From an uncultured bacterium (GTDB lineage Bacteria > Patescibacteriota > Minisyncoccia > Phycocordibacterales > UBA1006): a DNA stretch of 12,089 bases. The stretch lies in contig CAIXMG010000048.1 of assembly GCA_903920485.1 (NCBI GenBank), positions 1 through 12,089 on the forward strand. Direction: 5' to 3'. Position 1 is the first letter of the stretch. Every line of letters starts with the position of its first letter. The position numbers were made by a program, and so were the translations under genes. The notes under the pieces were generated by a model, which saw only the letters and a list, made by a program, of their open reading frames with translations, made no database searches and had not been told where the DNA came from. Positions 5,661 to 11,411 of this stretch are shown piece after piece.

Positions 5661-5879
5661 TTAGGCGGCAACCGAAAGCTTGCGGCTTCGCTTGACCAGG
5701 CCGGGAAGGAATCGTGACATCGCCTTGTTGTTCATAACAAAGGTGTTCTCGACCTTTCCATTCAACTGGGTTGAACGGCTCTGCTTCGCATTGAAGTGGT
5801 TGAATCCCGGTGCTCGGGTCTTCAGCTTTCCATTCTTTGTGATGGCAATCCGTTTTGTGAAGGATTTGTTTGTTTTCAT
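5661..5879 (-). CDS. rpmI: Ribosomal protein L35
   Basis: A 72-residue L35 of the large subunit. MKTNKSFTKRIAITKNGKLKTRAPGFNHFNAKQS contains the family pattern 'MKT.ks..KR...T..GK.k.....H....Ks', and the middle part is basic. It is slightly longer than the usual 64-66. It lies between infC and rplT in the order found throughout bacteria. Its own promoter sits in the 57-nt gap after infC, so it can be expressed apart from infC. Confidence 0.95.
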   Translation of the reverse strand: MKTNKSFTKRIAITKNGKLKTRAPGFNHFNAKQSRSTQLNGKVENTFVMNNKAMSRFLPGLVKRSRKLSVAA

Positions 5880-5890
5880 ACGTGCGTTAA

Positions 5891-5919
5891 GTTATAGCAA
5901 ATTGGGCCTTAAAAGTCAA
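5891..5919 (-). promoter_or_regulatory. Internal promoter for rpmI-rplT
   Basis: On the minus strand TTGACT (5919-5914), a 17-bp spacer and TGcTATAAC with -10 hexamer 5896-5891. The ATG of rpmI is 11 nt beyond the -10, so the leader would be only about 4-5 nt. Confidence 0.7.
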
Positions 5920-5938
5920 CACCCCTTTGTGGGGTGTT
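5918..5938 (-). terminator. Hairpin at the 3' end of infC
   Basis: AACACCCC and GGGGTGTT form a perfect 8-bp stem with a 5-nt loop, overlapping the infC stop codon. On the minus strand only TTGACTTTTAA follows, so it is at best a partial terminator or attenuator. The start of that stretch is the -35 of the rpmI promoter. Confidence 0.5.
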
Positions 5939-6464
5939 ATTTCAGCTTTTCAAGTGTCACCGTAATGCCTTTCGGGCTGTCCTTAAACCCGTCCACGACG
6001 CGGTGGGGAACGGGGATGAACTTGAGGATTCGTTCCAGACGCTCCTGGAGGAACTTCTTGTCCATGTACTTGGTTCGTCCCTTGAGAAAGAGTTCCACCT
6101 TTACACGGTTGCCGTCGCCAAGCCATTCCGAAGCCTTCTTGGCCTTGATGGCGATGTCTCCGTCGCCGGTTCCGACCTTGATCTGGATGTTGCGGACTTC
6201 GCCGGAAGCGCTGGCCGCCTTGGTCTTTACCTTGATTTCCTTCTGTTTCTTGCTTTGGCTGTACTGAAACTTGCCGTAATCCATGATCTTGGCTACGGGC
6301 GGTACGGCATCAGGGGATATTTCGATCAGGTCGAGGCCGAGCTCCTTTGCCTTGGCGATGGCATCGCGGGTCTTCATGACGCCCAGGTTGCCCAGGTCGT
6401 CGGAGATCACGCGAACCTCGAGGGCGCGGATGGCATCGTTGATTTTTGACTTGTCCTTACTCAT
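5937..6464 (-). CDS. infC: Translation initiation factor IF-3
   Basis: IF-3 binds the 30S subunit, keeps it apart from 50S and checks the initiator tRNA-start codon pairing. The 175 residues fit the family (about 170-180). The N-domain INDAIRALEVRVISDDLGNLGVMKTRDAIAKAKELGLDLIEISPDAVPPVAKIMDYGKFQY (8-67) is followed by a Lys-rich linker and the C-domain (EVRNIQIKVGTGDGDIAIKAKKASEWLGDGNRVKVELFLKGR, about 89-130). The start is a plain ATG, unlike the rare AUU used by enterobacteria for autoregulation. It is the first gene of infC-rpmI-rplT, with a near-leaderless promoter shared back to back with truB. Confidence 0.97.
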   Translation of the reverse strand: MSKDKSKINDAIRALEVRVISDDLGNLGVMKTRDAIAKAKELGLDLIEISPDAVPPVAKIMDYGKFQYSQSKKQKEIKVKTKAASASGEVRNIQIKVGTGDGDIAIKAKKASEWLGDGNRVKVELFLKGRTKYMDKKFLQERLERILKFIPVPHRVVDGFKDSPKGITVTLEKLK

Positions 6465-6475
6465 TGATAAGGAAT

Positions 6476-6503
6476 ATTGTACTTATTTTATAAGGATTAG
6501 CAA
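6476..6503 (-). promoter_or_regulatory. Promoter of infC
   Basis: On the minus strand TTGCTA (6503-6498), a 16-bp spacer and TACAAT (6481-6476). The ATG is 11 nt after the -10, giving a leader of about 4 nt, the same spacing as at rpmI. Its -35 overlaps the plus-strand -35 of truB. Confidence 0.65.
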
Positions 6504-6525
6504 GTAATCGTATATAAGGTATGAT
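6497..6525 (+). promoter_or_regulatory. Promoter of truB
   Basis: TTAGCA (6497-6502), a 17-bp spacer and TATGAT (6520-6525), then exactly 6 nt to the ATG at 6532, so leaderless. Five bases of its -35 are shared with the infC promoter. Confidence 0.65.
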
Positions 6526-6531
6526 GACGAC

Positions 6532-7401
6532 ATGAAGGAACTCGTTTTATTAGACAAACAAGTGGGTGAGACACCCTTGGCGTGCATGGAACGCTTTCAG
6601 GCGGCTCATCCGGAATATGCAGGCGTAAAGATGACCTACGCGGGACGACTGGATCCGATCGCGTCGGGTTTGTTGCTGGTTCTGACGGGGGATGCTGTCC
6701 ACACGAAGGATCAGTTTCTTGGTTTGTCTAAGACCTATGAATGTACGGCGATTCTGGGAGCGAGTACGGATACATATGATGTGCTTGGAGTTCCCGTACC
6801 CCTCCGTCACTCGCAGGGCCTCGTGCCACCTCCCCTTATCAGGGGAGGGCAGGCATCTGGAATCCCTCACCTTGTCGAGAGTTCTGTCTCCCCCTGGCAA
6901 GGGGGAGTGGCCGAGGCCCTGCGAGGCCGAGGGGGTACGGTGAAAGAAGCCCTTCAAGGCTTCGTCGGTACTTTTCAACAAGCTTATCCACCATATTCGT
7001 CAAAAACCGTGGGTGGAAAGCAACTGCATCAGATTGCGCGGGCTGGGGATATTGGAAATGTGGATATTCCGACACATGGCGTGACGGTTGAAGGGGTGTG
7101 GGATGTGGAAATGGCGCGGATTTCGCTGCGCGAAAACCGCGCCCAGATCACCGGCATCATTTCGCACGTACAAGGCGACTTCCGTCAGAAGGAAATCCAG
7201 GAAGGGTGGGAAGGCCTGCTTGCCAAGGAGGGCAGCGAAGATCTCGCGACCATCTCGTTTACTATTTCTGTCTCAAGCGGGACGTACATTCGCAGCATTG
7301 TGCACAGCCTTGGGGAAAAATTAGGAACGGGGGCGTGCCTTCTTTCGCTGCGAAGAACCAGGGTTGGAAATTTCACGATTGATGAAGTGGATAAGTCGTA
7401 G
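6532..7401 (+). CDS. truB: tRNA pseudouridine-55 synthase with an in-frame palindromic insertion
   Basis: TruB converts U55 of the tRNA T-arm to pseudouridine. MTYAGRLDPIASGLLLVLTGDA (34-55) carries the catalytic Asp41. KTYECTAILGASTDTYD (67-83) and FVGTFQQAYPPYSSKTVGGKQLHQIARAGD (144-173) are the next conserved blocks, and SGTYIRSIVHSLGEKLGTGACLLSLRRTRVGNF closes the core. Between LGVP (85-88) and VKEALQGF (137-144) lie about 49 residues with no family resemblance, rich in Pro, Gly and Arg. They are encoded by a 147-bp palindromic element of the kind seen between genes here. Because 147 is a multiple of three and no stop is present, the frame survives. Most TruB proteins have a short linker at this place, so the insert lies in a surface loop and activity is probably kept. 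The start is fixed by the leaderless promoter. Confidence 0.93.
   Translation: MKELVLLDKQVGETPLACMERFQAAHPEYAGVKMTYAGRLDPIASGLLLVLTGDAVHTKDQFLGLSKTYECTAILGASTDTYDVLGVPVPLRHSQGLVPPPLIRGGQASGIPHLVESSVSPWQGGVAEALRGRGGTVKEALQGFVGTFQQAYPPYSSKTVGGKQLHQIARAGDIGNVDIPTHGVTVEGVWDVEMARISLRENRAQITGIISHVQGDFRQKEIQEGWEGLLAKEGSEDLATISFTISVSSGTYIRSIVHSLGEKLGTGACLLSLRRTRVGNFTIDEVDKS
6794..6940. repeat. Palindromic element inside the truB coding sequence
   Basis: Imperfect outer arms of about 32 bp (6794-6827 and 6909-6940) share CTCGCAGGGCCTCG with its complement CGAGGCCCTGCG and end in CCGTACC/GGTACGG. Inside are two perfect 8-bp hairpins: CCTCCCCT-tatc-AGGGGAGG (6829-6848) and CTCCCCCT-ggca-AGGGGGAG (6888-6907). 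The layout resembles the intergenic repeats, but the hairpin sequences differ. Confidence 0.85.
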
Positions 7402-7427
7402 GGTTCAGCATTCAAGGCGTGAAATTG

Positions 7428-7454
7428 TCCCCTCTTTGCCAAGGGGATTTTTTT
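7428..7454 (+). terminator. Terminator after truB
   Basis: TCCCCT and AGGGGA form a 6-bp stem with a loop of about 8 nt, followed by seven further T residues, 26 nt after the truB stop. Confidence 0.75.
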
Positions 7455-7485
7455 GTTATGAAAGTATCATTTTTCTCCAAAAAAG

Positions 7486-7515
7486 TTTACAAGAAAAAAC
7501 CAAGAGGAGTACAAT
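7486..7515 (+). promoter_or_regulatory. Promoter of nrdA with a palindrome at the start site
   Basis: TTTACA (7486-7491), an 18-bp spacer and TACAAT (7510-7515); transcription should start near 7522, leaving a leader of about 31 nt. Overlapping the start is GTTACT (7519-7524) repeated inverted as AGTAAC (7532-7537) with a 7-nt gap. It could be an operator or a 5' hairpin. No typical NrdR boxes are seen. Confidence 0.65.
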
Positions 7516-7552
7516 ACGGTTACTAACAGCAAGTAACGTACCTCAAAGAATT

Positions 7553-10318
7553 ATGGCACTCACCCTCATCAAGAAGCGCAGCGGATCCGTCGTCGAATTT
7601 ACCTCGGATCGCATCAGGAACGCGATCGAGAAGGCGTACACCGCAAACGCTGTGACGATCACCGACGTAGAGCTGGACCTTCTGACGGCCCAGGTGGTTC
7701 ACGAGCTTGACTACAAGTACTCGACCGACGAAGTTGACGGCGAGTTTCTCATACCGTCGGTGGAAAACATCCAGGATGTGGTGGAACGAGTCATCGCACA
7801 GAAGGGCGATTTTGAGGTGGCCAAGGCCTATATTCTCTATCGCCAGGAACGTGCCGAGGTCCGCTACCAGAAGCAGCAGGAAATGCTTGATTTGGTGAAC
7901 CAGTCGGCCATTTCGGTGAAGACCCGCAGCGGAAAGATCGTGTCTTTTGACGTTACCCAGATCGAGATCGCCATCAAGAATGTCGCGACGTCGTTTCCGC
8001 AGGCGGTTATCGATATCGACAGAATCGTAGCTGGAACGAAGCTCAATATTTACGATGGCATCACGACGTCTGAGATCACCAGGGCGATCATTCTCGCGCT
8101 CAAGCCCTTTGTTGAACGTGATCCGCTGTTCTCAAACGTCTCGGCTCGTTTCCTCTTGAATGATCTCTACAAGGAAGTCTTGGGAACCGACGAATATACC
8201 GATCACTTCAAGATGCTGCACGAGAAGAAGTTCCCGGAAATGATCGCACTTGGTATTGCGGAAAAGCGATACGACAAGCGACTGGCTGATTTTGACTTGA
8301 AAAAACTTGCGACTGCGATGAAACCTGAACGCGATGCCCTTTTCGAGTTCATGGGGCTTCAGGTTCTGTACGATCGTTATTTCGTGACGACTGAAAACAA
8401 GAAATACCTGGAAACACCCCAGTATTTCTGGATGCGTGTTGCCATGGGCCATGCCATCCTTGAAAAGGATCCGACCCAGTCGGCCTTGGATTTTTATGAA
8501 ACCCTTTCGCGCATGCTGTATGTGCCTTCGACGCCGACGCTTCTTCACAGTGCAACGGCGCACCCTCAGATGTCATCGTGCTTCCTTTCGACTACCAATG
8601 ACGACCTTGCTCATATTTTCAAGGTGATCGGGGACAATGCCCAGCTTTCGAAGTATTCCGGAGGCGTTGCCAACGACTGGACTGACATTCGCGCCACCAA
8701 TGCATGGATCAAGACCATCAATACCGGTTCGCAGGGGGTTATTCCTTTCCTCAAGATCGTGGATGCGACGACCGCTTCCATCAACCGATCGGGAAAACGA
8801 CGAGGGGCGACGGTAGTGTACCTGGAAACTTGGCACATGGACATCGAGGAATTCCTTGATCTGCGAAAGAGCACGGGTGACATGCGACGAAGGACCCTTG
8901 ATACCAACACGGCCAACTGGATTCCCGACCTCTTCATGAAGCGAGTGCAGGCGAACGAGGATTGGACGCTGTTCTCACCAGAAGAGGTTCCTGACCTGCA
9001 TCATATCTATGGCAAGAAGTTCGACACGGCCTACGAGGAATACGAGCGAAAAGCTGACAAGGGGGAGATCAAGATGTTTAAGCGCATGCCGGCAGCTGAT
9101 TTGTGGCGTAAGATGCTCATGATGATCTTCGAGACGGGGCATCCGTGGATCACGTTCAAGGATCCTTCCAACATTCGCAGTCCTCAGGATCACGTGGGAG
9201 TCGTGCATGGATCGAATCTCTGCACTGAAATCACCCTTAACACGTCGGCGACGGAAACGGCCGTCTGCAACATCGGATCGCTCAACCTGCCTCGCCACCT
9301 GGTGGACGGGAAGATCGACTTCGAGCAGATGGAGAAGACGATCAAGACCGCCATGCGCATGCTCGACAGCGTGATCGATGTTTCCTTCTACCCGATTCCA
9401 GAAGCGAAATACTCAAACCTCAAGCATCGACCGGTAGGCCTTGGAATCATGGGAACGCAGGATGTGTTCTATGCGATGAACCTCAACTTTGATTCTGATG
9501 CGGCCGTCCAATTCAGTGACAAGCTGATGGAATTCGTGTCGTATCATGCGATCTATGCATCAGCGATGCTTGCCAAGGAAAAGGGGGCGTACGAGACGTT
9601 CAAAGGGTCCAAGTGGGACAGAAACCTGTTCCCAGTCGACACGCTGAAAATGCTCGAGGACGAACGAGGCATCGAGACGGGGATCCTTCCGACGGCAACC
9701 ATGGACTGGACTCCGGTTCGCGAAGCCGTAAAGCAGTACGGAATGCGAAACTCGAACACGATGGCCATTGCACCGACCGCGACTATTGCGAACATCTCGG
9801 GGGCCCTGCCGTCCGTGGAACCGATCTACAAGAACATCTATGTGAAGTCGAACTTTAGTGGCGAATTCACCTGTGTGAACGACCCATTGGTGTACGAGCT
9901 TAAGCAACTCGGACTGTGGAGTGACATCATGCTCGACAAGATCAAGTCGCTCGACGGGAACATCGAAACTATTAATGAAATTCCAGAAAATATCCGCAAC
10001 AAGTACAAGGAGGCCTTCCAGATCGATTCGTACTGGGTGATCATGCATGCTGCGGTCCGTGGCAAGTGGATCGACCAGTCGCAGTCAATCAACATCTTCC
10101 TGAAGACGGAATCGGGCAAGCAGATTTCCGATACGTACATGAACGCGTGGAAGATGGGATTGAAGACCACGTATTACCTGCGAACGCTTGCGGCGACGTC
10201 GGTCGAGAAGACGACGGTCGATATCAAGGCGCAGGATGCTCCCGTTACCTCGGAGGCAAAGTCCGTTCCCGTGTCATCCATTGTAATTGCGGGGGAAGTG
10301 TGCGAGAGCTGCCAGTAG
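7553..10318 (+). CDS. nrdA: Class I ribonucleotide reductase, large (alpha) subunit
   Basis: NrdA reduces ribonucleoside diphosphates to deoxy forms, using a radical generated in NrdB. The 921 residues start with an ATP-cone (about 4-103, LTLIKKRSGSVVEFTSDRIRNAI ... ILYRQERAEVR), then a second, more divergent cone-like unit (about 119-211, AISVKTRSGKIVSFDVTQIEIAI). The catalytic barrel has the redox Cys pair C343 (MSSCFL) and C572 (AVCNIGSLNL), the NLCTE motif (N555, thiyl C557, E559), the radical-transfer pair Tyr874-Tyr875 (TTYYLRT) and a C-terminal CESC (C917, C920) that accepts electrons from thioredoxin. All key residues are present. A longer frame opens near 7364 inside truB, but the promoter at 7510 and the ATP-cone boundary fix the ATG at 7553. 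There is no Shine-Dalgarno sequence. Multiple ATP-cones suggest dATP/ATP control of activity. Confidence 0.96.
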   Translation: MALTLIKKRSGSVVEFTSDRIRNAIEKAYTANAVTITDVELDLLTAQVVHELDYKYSTDEVDGEFLIPSVENIQDVVERVIAQKGDFEVAKAYILYRQERAEVRYQKQQEMLDLVNQSAISVKTRSGKIVSFDVTQIEIAIKNVATSFPQAVIDIDRIVAGTKLNIYDGITTSEITRAIILALKPFVERDPLFSNVSARFLLNDLYKEVLGTDEYTDHFKMLHEKKFPEMIALGIAEKRYDKRLADFDLKKLATAMKPERDALFEFMGLQVLYDRYFVTTENKKYLETPQYFWMRVAMGHAILEKDPTQSALDFYETLSRMLYVPSTPTLLHSATAHPQMSSCFLSTTNDDLAHIFKVIGDNAQLSKYSGGVANDWTDIRATNAWIKTINTGSQGVIPFLKIVDATTASINRSGKRRGATVVYLETWHMDIEEFLDLRKSTGDMRRRTLDTNTANWIPDLFMKRVQANEDWTLFSPEEVPDLHHIYGKKFDTAYEEYERKADKGEIKMFKRMPAADLWRKMLMMIFETGHPWITFKDPSNIRSPQDHVGVVHGSNLCTEITLNTSATETAVCNIGSLNLPRHLVDGKIDFEQMEKTIKTAMRMLDSVIDVSFYPIPEAKYSNLKHRPVGLGIMGTQDVFYAMNLNFDSDAAVQFSDKLMEFVSYHAIYASAMLAKEKGAYETFKGSKWDRNLFPVDTLKMLEDERGIETGILPTATMDWTPVREAVKQYGMRNSNTMAIAPTATIANISGALPSVEPIYKNIYVKSNFSGEFTCVNDPLVYELKQLGLWSDIMLDKIKSLDGNIETINEIPENIRNKYKEAFQIDSYWVIMHAAVRGKWIDQSQSINIFLKTESGKQISDTYMNAWKMGLKTTYYLRTLAATSVEKTTVDIKAQDAPVTSEAKSVPVSSIVIAGEVCESCQ

Positions 10319-10334
10319 TCCCTCACTATTCTTT

Positions 10335-10730
10335 ATGAGCAAGAAACTCTACCTCGCGGCGCTTTCCAGTGATCGTGAGGAAAACAACCGAATACTTTCC
10401 TTGCTCGAGCCCTTTGGTTATGCAAGCAATACTCGCTGGATGGAACGTGGTTCCATTGAAAAGCCTTACAGCAAAGAGAAGGTTGCCATCGCACTGAATG
10501 AAAATCTTCAGAATATGCACGATGCGGACGCATATCTTGTTCTTCCGAAGGAAAGCCTTTCGGCACGGGGGCTCTATGTCGAGTTCGGTTATATCCTTGC
10601 CGAAGTAGAGAAAAATCCAATTAAAGAAATTTTCTTGGTAAGTGACCTTGATCCTGCATTTCATTGGTTTCATCCGAAGGTCCAATATTTCAAGACGATC
10701 GATGAACTTATTGAACACCTGCGACAATAG
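10335..10730 (+). CDS. Nucleoside 2-deoxyribosyltransferase-like protein
   Basis: A 131-residue protein with the pattern of the nucleoside 2-deoxyribosyltransferase-like fold: a first strand KKLYLAALSS, a middle block MHDADAYLVLPKESLSARGLYVEFGYILAE (about residues 60-89) and a strand EIFLVSD. In this family the 'aDa.l.l' Asp binds the sugar and the Glu in 'G...E.GY' is the nucleophile; both have counterparts here (DAD and the Glu of YVEFGY). Such enzymes exchange bases between deoxynucleosides or hydrolyse deoxynucleoside 5'-monophosphates; which applies here is open. It starts 16 nt after nrdA's stop, without its own promoter or Shine-Dalgarno sequence, so it is likely in the nrdA transcript. 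That fits a role in deoxynucleotide salvage or cleaning. The frame extends upstream into nrdA, but ATG 10335 matches the natural first strand. Confidence 0.65.
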   Translation: MSKKLYLAALSSDREENNRILSLLEPFGYASNTRWMERGSIEKPYSKEKVAIALNENLQNMHDADAYLVLPKESLSARGLYVEFGYILAEVEKNPIKEIFLVSDLDPAFHWFHPKVQYFKTIDELIEHLRQ

Positions 10731-10731
10731 C

Positions 10732-10912
10732 AAAACCTCTCCCGGTTTCCTTCGGAAACCACCCTCTCCTACTCTCACTGCGCTCGGACCGATTTCCCCT
10801 CGGAAGGGAAATCGTCAAAAAGGAGAGGGGCTCCATCCGTAACCTGGGTGAGAATTTTGTCCCTCTCCTTAGCAGGAGAGGGCGGCTCGCAAAGCGAGCC
10901 GGGAGAGGTTTT
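10732..10912. repeat. Compound palindromic repeat left of the DUF559 gene
   Basis: Perfect 14-bp outer arms AAAACCTCTCCCGG (10732-10745) and its complement (10899-10912) enclose five nested or serial hairpins: GGTTTCC-ttc-GGAAACC (10744-10760); CCCTCTCCT with AGGAGAGGG (10762-10770 / 10821-10829), itself holding CGATTTCCC with GGGAAATCG (10790-10814); CCCTCTCCT-tagc-AGGAGAGGG (10861-10882); and GGCTCGC-aaa-GCGAGCC (10884-10900). It looks like two elements of the copy-1 type fused. It begins 2 nt after the preceding stop codon. Confidence 0.85.
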
Positions 10913-10947
10913 AATGAGAATCCCTTTATTATTTCCTGAGCCCGCAT

Positions 10948-10956
10948 TGTTATGAT
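10948..10956 (+). promoter_or_regulatory. Extended -10 promoter of the DUF559 gene
   Basis: TGtTATGAT lies 8 nt before the ATG at 10965, so the leader is absent or about 2 nt. No -35 is evident. Confidence 0.5.
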
Positions 10957-10964
10957 ACTTGCCT

Positions 10965-11315
10965 ATGGCAATCATAATGAACAACGTCAGTCAGAAGGAT
11001 AAGAGGAGGGATTTGCGCCGTAATCAGACGTCCGAAGAGAAAATGCTTTGGCATATGCTTCGGGCGGGCAAGACAGGTTTGAAGTGGCGCAGACAAGTAA
11101 GTATCGGGGCTTACGTTGCAGATTTCTATTGTCCTTCCATAAAATTGGTAATAGAACTGGATGGGGATCAGCATTTAACTGCTGTCGAATATGACGGAGT
11201 TCGCGATTCCTATTTCGGTGCCCTTGGCATCAAGGTTATTCGAATTTCCAATAAGACATTCAATGGTGACTTGGAAATCATTTATCAGAAAATAAAAGAA
11301 CACCTTAGTTCCTAA
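10965..11315 (+). CDS. DUF559 (Vsr-like) endonuclease-domain protein
   Basis: A 116-residue stand-alone DUF559 protein, a family related to Vsr mismatch nicking and PD-(D/E)XK nucleases. RRDLRRNQTSEEKMLWHMLR (about 14-33) is the typical N-terminal helix. KWRRQVSIGAYVADFYCPSIKLVIELDGDQH (43-73) carries the catalytic-type Asp (ADFYCP) and the ExDG motif (E68, D70) with the following His. VIRISNKTF closes the core. All residues expected for metal-dependent cleavage are present. No methyltransferase, restriction partner or helicase gene is near. The gene is inserted between nrdA and nrdB, has its own promoter, and palindromic repeats lie on both sides, the right one starting within 2 nt of its stop codon. 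Its biochemical target is unknown. Confidence 0.88.
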   Translation: MAIIMNNVSQKDKRRDLRRNQTSEEKMLWHMLRAGKTGLKWRRQVSIGAYVADFYCPSIKLVIELDGDQHLTAVEYDGVRDSYFGALGIKVIRISNKTFNGDLEIIYQKIKEHLSS

Positions 11316-11316
11316 T

Positions 11317-11380
11317 GTCCTCGTTCGGACCCTCTCCTGCTAAGGAGAGGGTGGATCCCGCAGGGAGCCGGGAGAGGTTT
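11317..11380. repeat. Partial palindromic repeat right of the DUF559 gene
   Basis: It contains GTCC-tcgttc-GGAC (11317-11330), ACCCTCTCCT-gcta-AGGAGAGGGT (11329-11352), an imperfect GGATCCC-gca-GGGAGCC (11353-11369) and the right outer arm CCGGGAGAGGTTT (11368-11380). The left outer arm is missing locally, but its exact complement exists at 10733-10745, left of the DUF559 gene. A further GAGAGGTTT at 11387-11395 repeats the end. Confidence 0.8.
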
Positions 11381-11411
11381 GGAAAAGAGAGGTTTGTATC
11401 ACAAGAAAACC

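Noticed and set aside
5680..6449. Plus-strand open frames across rpmI and infC (5680-6267 and 5934-6449)
   Set aside because: The minus strand encodes unmistakable L35 and IF-3 in the conserved operon order; the plus frames are shadows.
7364..7552. An N-terminal extension of nrdA starting inside truB
   Set aside because: It would cross the truB stop region, a terminator and the nrdA promoter, and its translation does not resemble any NrdA; the ATP-cone begins right after the ATG at 7553.
10965..11315. DUF559 gene as part of a restriction-modification system
   Set aside because: No methyltransferase or specificity gene lies nearby; the flanking genes belong to ribonucleotide reduction and the close associates are repeats.
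11387..11395. GAGAGGTTT after the right repeat as a target-site duplication
   Set aside because: It copies the repeat's own end rather than the flanking host sequence, and no partner copy sits just left of 10732, so slippage or a remnant is equally likely.
11397..11411. A dedicated nrdB promoter (TATCAC before the ATG)
   Set aside because: It is a poor -10 match with no -35 and no extended TGn; not strong enough to list as a feature.
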